From positions 55,599,812-55,663,811 of the forward strand of contig CM049314.1 of assembly GCA_026874595.1 (NCBI GenBank): a stretch of 64,000 bases of DNA, given 5' to 3'. Under the pieces are notes generated by a model. That model did no database searches, was not told the origin of the DNA, and was given only the letters and a program-made list of their open reading frames with translations. The translations under genes and the position numbers were made by a program. The stretch's first letter is position 1; each line of letters starts with the position of its first letter. Origin of the DNA: Sipunculus nudus (Eukaryota > Annelida > Sipuncula > Golfingiida > Sipunculidae). This document shows, piece by piece, positions 1-10,515 of this stretch.

Positions 1-620
1 CGGACAATGGACCATGACTATAGCTCAGATAACTTATAGTCAGCTGAGCTAAAAATGTTGGTGATAATTTGTGTTTTTAGTGCTGAATTATAACTTTTAA
101 TAAAGGTCAAATTACCTCAGTTTGGGGCCGTCAGGAAACCCGGGCCCAACAGAAACGGCCGTATCATACATGTTCTATGCGAATATTTCACATTTTCCTA
201 ATGAAATGGACAGTAAATTAACCATAGTTACAAAAAATGTGACTAAAATTCAGTAAATTACGACGATTCTTAACTTATAACATACATGATCAGACAGACG
301 GACAATTTTCCTGTAATACTTCTACCAGGCCCAAATCAAAATACATTTACACTCGATAACAAATAATTTTGTTTACATATTACGACTGGTTACGTTAGAC
401 TATCCTCTGTCCCTACACAAGATTTAGAACGTAAAATATTCCGAATCACCAGCGTTTATTACGGTACTTTGGATGGTCGAATGAAAGGCTAATTTAACTC
501 TTCGTGTACCTTTACCGGGCCTAAATCGTCACAGATCTTAAACGCTACAAAGCTTGTATTTTCAAACTTTGATGTGTTAATGATAAAAAAAATATGCTTC
601 TGTAACTGATGCACTTTATT
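1..620 (+). repeat. Left arm of a long inverted repeat
   Basis: This stretch reappears, reversed and diverged, at about 6181-6800. The best anchor is TTTGGGGCCGTCAGGAAACC at 121, whose reverse complement lies at 6661-6680. Other shared blocks are ACGGCCGTATCATAC, CCAAATCAAAATRCATTTAC and GACTGGTTACGTTAGACTAT. Positions x and about 6801-x correspond along almost the whole arm. The outer end is cut by the window edge, so neither the terminus nor a target-site duplication can be checked here. Long arms of this size around a coding remnant suit a Mutator-like DNA element, but a chance pair of dispersed repeats is possible. Confidence 0.7.
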
Positions 621-1240
621 TTTTGTTTGTTTATTCCATGAAATTCTCTAAGTTTCCGAATGGTATAACAAATGAATATGTCAAATTGACCCTTTCTACC
701 CTTGGAGTGGAGTAAATGTAATTTGAACAGACAATATTGTAACCGTTGAAAGAATTGAACAATGATGATAAATTCTGTGAAAAAAATGTAAATTTAATGA
801 GATTTAAGTATGACGTTATAATTTTTTAGCGGCTTACTTTTTTGCGCTCTGAGGACTGGTCCAGTTATTGAACCAACCATATAAAGGATACACGCCAAAA
901 ACTTATTCACGATCATAAGACCTTAATGAAATCTAAACTTAGAGAGAAAAATTCTCTAGCGCTTGATTATTAAACACTGGTTGCAAATATTTGCTTTATT
1001 AACCTAATTTATACCATACTAAACCAAGCCACAACATATCTGAAATTGAATAAATTTTAATAAACATGGATAATATTTAATTAAATAATTAGAAAATAGT
1101 GAATAAATACGTGTGTTAATACTGAGGAAACCACGCGGTCGAGTACACTGTTGGCTTGCTGAGAACAGCCATGCGTGAAACCAGATTGGGTGATGGGTTT
1201 CCTGAAAGCCCCGTATACCTCCCCGCCGAATGTACACAGA
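621..1240. other. AT-rich stretch without recognised content
   Basis: No coding signal was recognised. Short open frames near 1019-1275 have no motifs and overlap each other in different frames, so they are not called. The stretch separates the long inverted-repeat arm from the palindromic fold-back element. Confidence 0.5.
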
Positions 1241-3155
1241 TCACAATCGCAATCTCGCCTAGGCGAGATTAACATCCATTATGGAGCAGGCCATGATTTT
1301 AATCTCGCCTAGGCGAGATTAAAATCTGTCTGGTGTCATCCAGGCGAGTTTAAAATCTGCCTGATATCACCTGGGCGAGTTTAAAATCTGCCTAGGCGAA
1401 ATTAAAATAGTGATCTGATCTAATTTCCCAATAAATAATGCATTGTAATTGACTTATGAAAGATGTTTTCAGTCTGATTTTCAATATTTTAACACTGAAT
1501 GGTTACGTATAGATCACAAGTAATATATTTATTAATATTTACAGAATATTATATTATTAATTTATAATTAACAGTAATTTTGGAAATGGAATATTTCATA
1601 TTATATATTTTTTATTAATATGGTTATGTATAGTTCAAAAGTAATATATATTTAATATTATTTACAGAATATTATAATATTTATGTAATAATTAACATTA
1701 ATTTTTTTATTTTATATTTTTATTTATAAACTATGTAATAAGAAACTTACATTGGTATTGTATATGGCATATTCAAATGATATATGATGTGGGCTGCTGC
1801 TGATTATTTACATAATAATTTTGTTGTCAATATTAATTTGAAGGGAAACTGGTATTAGTAATATTAGTAATGTAGTATTTTAAAAAGACAAAAGGAACAT
1901 AACTCATTTATTTTTATCAATATAATTCAATGCATGTTCACATGCATAAATGATCTATTACTCTATGAATCTAGAAATCATATTTTTTTCTGATATGATA
2001 TAATACTGTCAAAAAAAAGGCACTTATCTTGTAACACAGTCTTCATAAATATTGAAGCTTCACAAAATGCCTCACAAAACATTAAAAAAAAAGATCAGAA
2101 GAATATTATATACATTATAAGAAAAGACTAAATAAGACAAAGAAATATTCACTTGCATACATCTGTGTATCAACTTTTACCTTTTCTTATATGATGTTTA
2201 ATTACCTTTAAAAAGGATGGTGTATCAAAGTCCATCATAAATACTGATACCCTGCATATTTTGTACCATAAGTGTACATGTTTTGACTGTTGAGTGTTGA
2301 ATACCTGGGTGAAAAGAAACATTTGAACCAGATCAACCAACATATTTGTTCTGTTTGTCCTGTAAGAATTATCAAATAGGATGATTGTTTATTTTAATGG
2401 GTAATATACTCATTAAAAAGTGAAGTAATAGCTATCTAGACTAATCTATCTATCTGTCTATCTATCTATCTATGATTGATTCAATATGCAAGTGGATGAC
2501 TTTTTCCCCCAGATTTGCTCATCATAATATCTCATAGGTGTGCTTCAATATACCTCTTGTTACTCTCTAATTGCAATATATTTAAATACAATTACAAATT
2601 ATTTTTTTGTAAAAATTATTAGTGATATTTACAATCCCAAGGTTGTTAAGAAAACTGGAGAAAAAAATAAAGATTAATTAATGTTTAGCAAATAATTGGT
2701 ATAATAAGGATGCTGTAGACCACATGAAACACATCAGAGGTGCAAATAATAATGAAATATCTATTTCATAATTCTGTTTCCAAAATTAATGTTAATTATC
2801 ACACGAATAATTATAACATTACTGTTAATTATTACATTAATACTATAATATTCTGTAAATATTAATAAATATATTACCTTTTAACTATATATAACCATTC
2901 AGTGTTAAAATATTGAAAATCCGACTGAAAACATCTTTCATATGTCAATTACAATGCTTAATACATTAGGAAATTAGATCAGATCAATATTTTAATCTTG
3001 CCTAGGCAGATTTTAAACTCGCTTAAGTAATATCAGGCAGGTTTTAAACTCGCCTGGATGACACCAGACGGATTTTAAACTCGCCTAGGCGAGATTAAAA
3101 TCCTGGCCTGCTCCATGATGGGATTTTAATCTCGCCTAGGCGAAATTGCGATTGT
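1241..3155. mobile_element. Fold-back element with palindromic ends
   Basis: Two arms, about 1241-1720 and 2676-3155, are inverted copies of one another with high similarity over several hundred bases (for instance GATTTTCAATATTTTAACAC at about 1476 reversed at about 2900-2925). The outer part of each arm carries the perfect palindrome AATCTCGCCTAGGCGAGATT (1251-1270 and 1301-1320; variants at about 3076-3096 and 3127-3146). The centre (1720-2676) is very AT-rich with a TCTA microsatellite near 2446-2473 and no coding sequence. The left arm also contains an internal direct duplication (about 1483-1580 and 1607-1715). It looks like a non-autonomous fold-back DNA element, nested in the larger inverted repeat. 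Confidence 0.7.
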
Positions 3156-3285
3156 GATCTCGTCTAGGCGAGTTTAAAATCCGTCTAGCCGAGATCACAA
3201 TTGCAATCTCGCCTAGGCAAGATCACAATAGCAATCTCGTCTAGGCGAATTTAAAATCCGCCTGGATTTCAATCTCGTCTCTGAC

Positions 3286-3290
<5 letters not shown>
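3156..3290. repeat. Palindrome-derived repeat units
   Basis: Further degenerate copies of the CTCGCCTAGGCGAG-type unit follow the right arm at about 3160-3175, 3207-3222 and 3235-3250, joined by GATCACAATNGCAAT spacers. They look like an amplified extension of the palindromic terminus, one-sided with respect to the fold-back element. Confidence 0.55.

Positions 3291-3357
<67 letters not shown>
3291..3357. repeat. TA microsatellite
   Basis: An uninterrupted TA tract of about 65 bp directly abuts the start of the open frame at 3359. It probably marks where the 5' part of the coding remnant was lost or replaced. Confidence 0.95.
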
Positions 3358-3358
<1 letters not shown>

Positions 3359-3359
<1 letters not shown>

Positions 3360-4853
3360 TGATAGAGGGCAGTGATGATAAAAAGTATGCAGTCACCCTT
3401 TTCCCCAAAGAAACATGCCAGTGCCAGGCTAGTAGCGTATGCTATCATATAATCGCTGCCAAGTTAGCAATCGGCATTAATGTAGAAGGTAAAAAGAAGG
3501 TCATAAATCTCACAAACTTATTAAAAAGGAATAAAAAACGAGCCGCTAAGAGAGCTGGTAGAAAACGCCCTCGTCCAAACGACGTAGACACTGTTGTTGT
3601 AACCCCAGCTCCCGACTCTGCTATAGCTAAACACCGCAAAGTGTCTACACCGAATACAAAATATGAAGATTTTTCCAATTTAGAATTCAGTATAAGTCCT
3701 TTAAAAAAAACAAGAACACCAAAATCTATTTTAAAAGAAAAGGGCTGTACATCTACTTGTAAGAAATTAACTTTCAAAATAAATGATTCCAACAAGCAAA
3801 AACATAATGAGCCTCTCATAACTGTCTTGTCTCATGCGCAAACAGGTGAGGTTGAAGAGGGTAATAGCTTCCAGTGGATCGACTGGTCCAATAGTTCACA
3901 AAATACACAAATTAATAAGTCGGAAAGTCATGTTCATAAACTCTTTCACTCCATGCACAGTAGTATTGATGATTCTGAAAAATCAAAAGATGTTCATCAT
4001 TCAACTGTTAGGTTGCATGACAGAGGGGATATTAATGATGCACTAAATAGTATTGATATAAGTGATTTATGGATAAGCCGATTAAAATTGACCAACTCTG
4101 ATAGGGAAATACTTGTGAATCAAAATGGCTGGTTAACTTCAGAACATATTCGTGCAGCCACGCATCTATTAAAAAGACAATATCCTACGATGGGGGGGGT
4201 TACAAGATCCAATACTTGCACCTTTTAGGGATTATTCAGACAATTGGGTTTATGTGAAAAGGTTAAGGAATATTTCAGAGGAGAAGCATGCAGTACAAAT
4301 TTTACATAATGGAACAGATCACTGGGTATGCACTATTAAAGTAAACGAAGATGTGTTTTTATTGGATAGTGGGGCATCAAGCAATTTGACAGAATCACTT
4401 AAAATTCAGTTGTCTTGTTTGTTTTGGGGGAAGGAATCAGAACTTGAGGTGTACAAGCCCAAGGTGCTAAACCAGCGTCCAGGATCTGGTGACTGTGCCC
4501 TATTCGCTATAGGTAATGCTGTTGAATTTTGCAGCTCCAATAAAGTGCCAATTCACGCCAAGTTTTTAGATGACAGTGCTGTAATGAGAACACATTTAAA
4601 ATCTTGTTATGAAAAAGGTGAAGTGACGCCGTTCATAAACAGAAAAAAAACAAAAGTTCAATATTATATTGCCAAGACTAAAATCTATATAATTAAAAGT
4701 GGCCATATCCTGCACTTGTGGCTTAGCAGACATTTTGACGATTTGGTTAAAGGTGATGGCACCTGCCAACGCAAATTTCATGTGTCTTGCATAAGTGTCC
4801 GAAAAAAATCTCATAGGAATGGTAAAAATTTTTGTTCACACTGCCAAGTTTAG
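3359..4853 (+). pseudogene. SWIM zinc-finger / C48-ULP-like peptidase gene remnant, frameshifted, 5'-truncated
   Basis: Two open frames, 3359-4228 and 4254-4853, read as one broken gene. The first has a SWIM finger (C20-x-C22-x5-C28-x-H30), then a Lys/Arg-rich stretch (about residues 45-70) that could be a nuclear signal, then a low-complexity linker. It ends with NGWLTSEHIRAATHLL, a block resembling the start of C48/ULP-type cysteine peptidases. After a run of eight G (4192-4199) the frame changes by one; the other frame continues without a stop into the second segment. That segment supplies a His-Trp (HWVC), an Asp (LLDS) and a Gln...Asp-Cys block (Q-x5-DC), the usual His-Asp-Gln-Cys order of this peptidase fold. 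Its end (KFHVSC ... FCSHC) resembles a decayed PHD-type zinc finger. The ATG at 3359 sits right after a TA tract and is probably not the original start; the N-terminal half, where a transposase core would be, is missing. SWIM plus ULP-like domains occur in transposon-derived proteins (Mutator-like and KDZ-type). The assignment to a mobile element is an inference from this and the flanking inverted repeats. Confidence 0.75.
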
Positions 4854-6180
4854 ATATTGTTTATTCTAGGATGAATGCAATAATACTTATTAATTAATAT
4901 CTATGTATCTATATATGTATATGTGATGTATATATGTGTATATACTCCTTGATGTTTAAAGATGTGTACAATTGTATATATGTATATATTTTTACCAGTT
5001 GTAATTTCTTTGACAGGGATGACAGCTTTTGATTTTCATTGCAGAAGTTGCTAATAAAATGTTGTTTGAAATTGTGGTTTTATTTACGATTCTTCTCGTG
5101 TGTGGGTGGACATGATTGCTCACCACTTAAGGGTCACCTCATTTAATGAGTGTACTATGGGCAATTAGCGTGTGCCGTCATGCATGCATACCCGAGTGCA
5201 GCAAACCTAATTGTTTGATTAGGCGAGTGATTAAGCAGGAGTGGTTTCGTATACAGGGTTCTGCGGAGGGCAATTAATAAAGCAGCAGTGGGCAATTAAT
5301 TATCGATCTGCCACATCCACTTATTTCCTAGTGTTTTTGTTTCACTAAGTAAAGTACGCTCCCGAGGCAGCGGAAATCTTGCACTTCTAAAGAAGCAACC
5401 GATTTTCACGCTGCCAGCTTTGACCGTTTATGATATATTTAGACACCAGATGGCGGTTTGTTTTCCACTGAAATAAACGCGCGTATGATGTGACAAGCAG
5501 CCAATAAGATGCCAATAAACAAACACTCGACAGGCATCCTGGCTCTGCCCATTGCTGCGCTTCAAGCACCGCTTATTGAGTTTCCGGTCGAATTTAAATT
5601 GCTCCCTCTGCATTCTCGCATCATCGACCGATTCGATTATGACATTATGACTGTGTTAGCGTAGCAATGTATCTGTTTTCTGCAGAACTGAAACCAGCAA
5701 GCGAGGTGTGCACGCAGCCTTTGTTGTTACATTTCGTTTGAATTACAGCTCACCGGCCGAGCATCCTATGTGCCCAAGGCCCTAAGCAAACCACGTCAGT
5801 GGCAATTCTCTCTGAGCCTGTGGCCTGTTCAGACGGTTACGCTGGGGGATGAGCTGTCACTCAAAAAGAAATTAATATGATTGGCTCTGTGTATTCCTCG
5901 CTTGGCTTTGTCTTCCAGCACAAGGTCTCATCTGATTGGACAAAAATACAGTGCTCCCCTCTGGTGTTGCAATTCAGAATACAAGGTCATAACAAACAGC
6001 GCCTTACGATATAGGTAGTAGCCCTATAGGTAAAGCGCTGTGTAAAGAGCGTTTAAGTAAAGTACCTATTCTATGATATAGTGCTACATTAATTTGTGGT
6101 CCTTATACCTAAAATATATAATATAAATTCATTTGAAGATTATGGTTTAACCAGTTCAAATAAAACTCTTTAAACAGTAA
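4854..6180. other. No gene recognised; inner part of inverted-repeat complex
   Basis: A short TATATGTA-type tract (about 4900-4990) and a possible AATAAA signal (5053-5058) follow the peptidase remnant. The rest (5090-6180) is less AT-rich than its surroundings and has overlapping short open frames on the minus strand near 5387-5613 with no recognisable motif. I see no RNA gene or further domain. Confidence 0.5.
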
Positions 6181-6800
6181 CGGTTGTAACCATTAGGGCT
6201 ATTTAAATCGGAACATGTTGAAAATTGTACCTCTGTACCCCGTATAAATGCTATAATGAATGACGATTTGGGTCCGGTCATGGTATATGGTACGTTCATT
6301 AGCCTTTTATGAGATCATCCCGAAAAACATAATAAATGCTGGAAATTCTAACTATTTTACGTATTAAATCTTGTACACAGTTAGATGATAGTCTAATCTA
6401 ACGTAACCAGTCATAAAATGAGAAATATATAATTTGTAATGGAGTAAATGCATTTTGATTTGGGCCCGGGAGACGTACTGCGGGAAAATTGACCGTTTGC
6501 GGACCATATATGTTATAGTTAGGAATTGGCTTAATTTTCGGAATTTTAGTTATCTTTTTGGTGTGTATGGTTAGAGTACTGTACATTCTGTTATAATCAG
6601 CTGGAAAAGGTGTAAAATACGCATAAAATACGTATGATACGGCCGTTTTCTGTGGGCCCAGGTTTTCTGACGGCCCCAAATATAGGCATTTTAACCCTTA
6701 TTGAGAGTAATAAATTACCACAATAAATACAAATTATCAGCTATATTTTTATTTCATAGGGAAGGGATAGACCTAATCTTTCTGATTAACTCAGTTTCAA
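6181..6800 (-). repeat. Right arm of the long inverted repeat
   Basis: Reverse complement of 1-620 with many substitutions and short indels. It contains TTTGGGGCCGTCAG (reversed) at 6667-6680, the GACTGGTTACGTTAGACTAT block (reversed) at about 6391-6410 and ACGGCCGTATCATAC (reversed) at about 6630-6650. A minus-strand open frame at 6398-6679 is produced by the repeat itself and has no protein motif. A GC-rich block TTGGGCCC...GGTTT is repeated just outside the arm at 6841-6880. Confidence 0.7.
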
Positions 6801-9800
6801 GATCGTTTCTATTACGTAAGGGTCTTTTTTCATGTGTTTATTTGGGCCCTGGTTTCTCCAGTTGGGCCCAGGTTTCAGTGTGTCCCCATGTTTTGTACAT
6901 CATCATACAGTATAACAAATCATGGGTCCTCAGTACTGGGAAATTACAATGCCGATGACTTGTATTGACACAAAAGTGTTCAAACAAAAAGATAAATTCA
7001 TAATGATATACGATGCCGACCCCAAAATTGTTTTTTTCCCAATTTAAATAGTGCAACCCCTTCACTTTAAAAGTGTTTTGCTTATATTTGAATTCCCTAA
7101 AAATGAAATACAACAATACTGTGATGAAAATACCTTTTATATTTTGTATGTCTGTGCATGTAATTGCATTTTTATCTAAAACACTCTTGTAATATGCATT
7201 TCCTTACAAATATATGACTATGATGCGTGATTATTCCCATGTATGTATGAAATAAAACATAAAAAATAAAAAGTACAGTTGACTACAAGGAAAAAGGACC
7301 ACCAAGCAATGATGCAAAAGAATACTTCCTGTGTTTACATGCAGTGCAACTAAATATATAAAAACAAATGATGGCAGTAACGTACAGACAATCTGAGATA
7401 ACAGGGTCATGGGAAACACTAAACTGTGCATGTAACAAAACTGACATCAAAATCCTTTCAATTCTTATTATATGTCAAGGTAACTAACTGACCATCAATG
7501 GCTTAAATTTAATATTTTATGCATATTAATATCAGTGTTGGAGGTCTCGAGGCTGGGCTTGATCTTAAGGCCCCAGCCCTCCAGCTTGGTCCTCCAAGTA
7601 ATGACTCAAGGTTTTAGCCTTATCAAGCCTATATCAACTCAGACTAGAATTCAGACATTGAATCATTAGGCTGCACAGACTCTGACTTGGATGGTGGTGA
7701 CTCAGACACAATCTTGGCCTAACAGGGTAGTGACTCCGACTAGTTCTTAAGGGCTCAGCTTCAGACTTGGCCTCAAAGGATAGTTATTAAATAACAACAC
7801 TTATTAATAAGAGAAATATTGCATAAAGCGAACAAATGATGAAAAAAAAAATTATGGTGGTGATGATAGGAAAATGACACTGATAAAAGCAACCAGAGCT
7901 GAATCACATACAAAATGACCTGACAAACACACAATAAATCAATGGTTACAATGGCAGGACTGAAGCAAATCTGACTGAAAACTTGTTGTCAAGGTAATGT
8001 GCATGTTGTCCAGATATACACAGTATCATCACTATATAAGTCAAGCTGATAAGAGACAGACATCTAGTGGCACCACAGAGTACTAGAGCATCTTCAGCAG
8101 ACCACAAGGAAGTGAATGTAGCTCCATTAACTGTGTACTGTACAGTATAAAATGATAAGTTTTGGAAGCAACCCTTATACTCTGATCACAAGAAATTTCA
8201 TGTATAGACAAAGCTGAGAAGTGACAAAAAGCACTAATTTTCTGCAACAGCCTCAAGCAGATTTTTTTTTAAACACCAAATTACTTCTACAGATTTCAGA
8301 TGATTAGATTTCATTTAGAAATTATCAATTTAGTGGATTTAAAATAAATGTTATTGGTACCAATGAGAGTCATAATCAGCCTCACCCAGTCCCATCAATA
8401 ACAACAGCACATTTTTTGCTGGTGTGTTCACACCATCTACAACCAATTATACAAAAGAAAGATTATGCAAAATACCGGCAAAACAAAAGATTTTGTTACA
8501 AGAGTCAATGAGACATAAGTCCATTGCCTTGTACTGTAACATTCTTTTTTACACAACTAAATCATCTATTAAGGTTTTGTTTTCATTTGGGCAAAACACA
8601 ATATAGCCTGGTCTGTGGTTAACATGTTTCTAAACTTAACACACTCATAGCCTATCTCCTAATTGAAATATTATTTTTATAATTATCTTGATTTATTACT
8701 ATTTATTACTAGGTCTATGACCACAGGTAATTGGATATAATATGGCTTGTGCTAATTGGTCACTTTTTTAAAAAAATGAGGACTTGTTATAAAATGCCTC
8801 ATGCGGATTGGTCAGAGTATCAAATCACAACTGCTGATTGGTTAACAAGTGACCAATCTGCTTTTTTGCACCCACTACTGACTGACAAATCAGGATTTCC
8901 CTATAATTCCAGTTTTAGTCAATAAAATTTTTCAATGTAAATCATGAAAACATCATAAATTATTTTTCACTATTTCCTTCATCCACTGCATGCTCACCCT
9001 TGCAAAGCAGCATGCATCACTCCAACAACATGGGTACCTGACACACATGATTACAATTCACAAAGGAAATGAAAAGTACCGACTGACTGACATAGCACTG
9101 TATGTTAAAAGTATATTGTTATCATTATTTCCATTTTACAGCACTTAGCACCATTGTTGCATCTCAGAAACAAAAAGAGTGATCAGGTAATACTTTCATA
9201 TTAAGTTTTCATAAAATTTTGAAGATCTTAGATATTAACTTTTCATTGACAATGTTTTGTACTGCTTTTTCTCCTCCAAGTACAAGAAAGGATTACTTAA
9301 AAATGGCACCCAAAAGAGTACCCAGATCAGTTAGTCATGTCAGTTTGTGACAAAGGACCACTTGTACAGTTATCTAATGAAGCAACAGTAAACCAAAATT
9401 AGAACATTGCTAAAAAGCATGCATTATAAACTCAGTAAAATCAGATATGCTCTGAAAGTAAATTGCTCAACTCAGATTATGAGACATATGCATGAGTTAA
9501 AGAATAATGCTTCTAAAAAGAAATCTACTACGACCAAACCCACATAGCCTAAATCTGGCACCTCACAAAGCTGAAACTCACAAATAGTCAGGAATCCAAG
9601 CAAATTTTCAAACTCCAGAAAGTGAATTAAAAAGTGAATTCAATTTTCAAACTCCAGAAAGTAAATTAAAAAGTGAATTCAATTTCTATCTATTATGTCA
9701 TATCAAGGAGGTTTTTTTTCCTGTGATGAAACTAGGTTAGATGTGATCTGGTGCAGAAAGAGATTAACAGATATTACTTCAGTTTATACATTGTAATGAC

Positions 9801-10455
9801 CTCATGATTGTTATGTCTACAATCTACATATATGATAAATTTTTACTAGAAATATCACAATATGCATGTCTGAAGATCAACCTTTTTCCATTACTGACGG
9901 TTAACTCTTTTGAACTGAAGTGGAAAATGTGTTTTTACCCGAGCCAGCTGTAAATCAGCACTGGCTGATTTATTACATTACTCCAGAGACACTTGTACAT
10001 TGGAGTCATGCTCCAGAGTCAGAAAATTGGATGTGTACATTTCAAATAGGCTGTACATATGTAAAGCATACCAGGCTACTACTTAATAGTTTTCCCAAAC
10101 AGGTTCTCATGAACCAATTATGAGGAAAAAGAACTTTTAGTCAAAACATTGACCTCCAAAAAATCTGACAGAAGGTTATGTATCTACCTCTGCATGTCTG
10201 TTCTTCTGTTGGGCATTGTTGAGGTATAAAAAAAATTTGGATTTTACAGATATAAATGTAAGCTCATCTTTTCTCTCATGTAAATCTGTCTCGGAAGTAT
10301 ATACAATATGAAAAAGAAGAGAGAAAGAGACAAAAAGAGACACATAAACGAACACATCCATGGTAAGTAAACCATTTCCAGGATTCCTGACTATTTATAT
10401 CTGATTCAGCTGTGTGAAAAACCCTTCAACAATAACAGAAGCAATGTGGTATTAC
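6801..10455. other. Downstream of last placed exchanger exon; no gene recognised
   Basis: This is either an intron before a missing 3' exon of the minus-strand exchanger gene, or its 3' flank. I looked on the minus strand for the conserved tail block expected after exon 14 and did not find it. Content: a low-complexity stretch rich in GACTCAG/AGACTTGG at 7545-7790, and a 39-bp tandem duplication at 9603-9681. Open frames at 6701-6958, 6838-7116, 7231-7431 and 9920-10123 carry no recognisable domain. Confidence 0.5.
9603..9681. repeat. 39-bp tandem duplication
   Basis: AATTTTCAAACTCCAGAAAG and the following 19 bases are repeated once head to tail (starts at 9603 and 9642) with one difference between copies. 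The near identity points to a recent duplication. Confidence 0.9.
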
Positions 10456-10515
10456 CGGCGCCCCCTGCTGGGGGCCCTCCTCCATTGACTGGTATCTACG
10501 TTGGCGATTCATCGC
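10456..10515 (-). CDS. SLC9A6/7/9: Exchanger exon 14 (probable)
   Basis: 60 nt, phase 0 at both ends; acceptor CTTTGTCTAG, donor GTAATA. Encodes [20 protein letters not shown], a hydrophilic tail piece. It is called because it follows exon 13 in phase, is much GC-richer than its surroundings and has usable splice borders; it carries no family-wide motif, and tail sequences vary. The next exon was not found. Confidence 0.6.

Noticed and set aside
1251-1320. CRISPR-like or tandem protein-binding array
   Set aside because: The palindromic units are irregularly spaced, lie at the ends of inverted arms and are in a eukaryotic repeat context.
8985-9050. Possible tail exon of the exchanger (Cys-rich YPCCWSDACCFAR) with acceptor- and donor-like borders
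   Set aside because: The phase does not fit exon 14 (phase 0 frame meets a stop at once) and the match to the family tail is poor.
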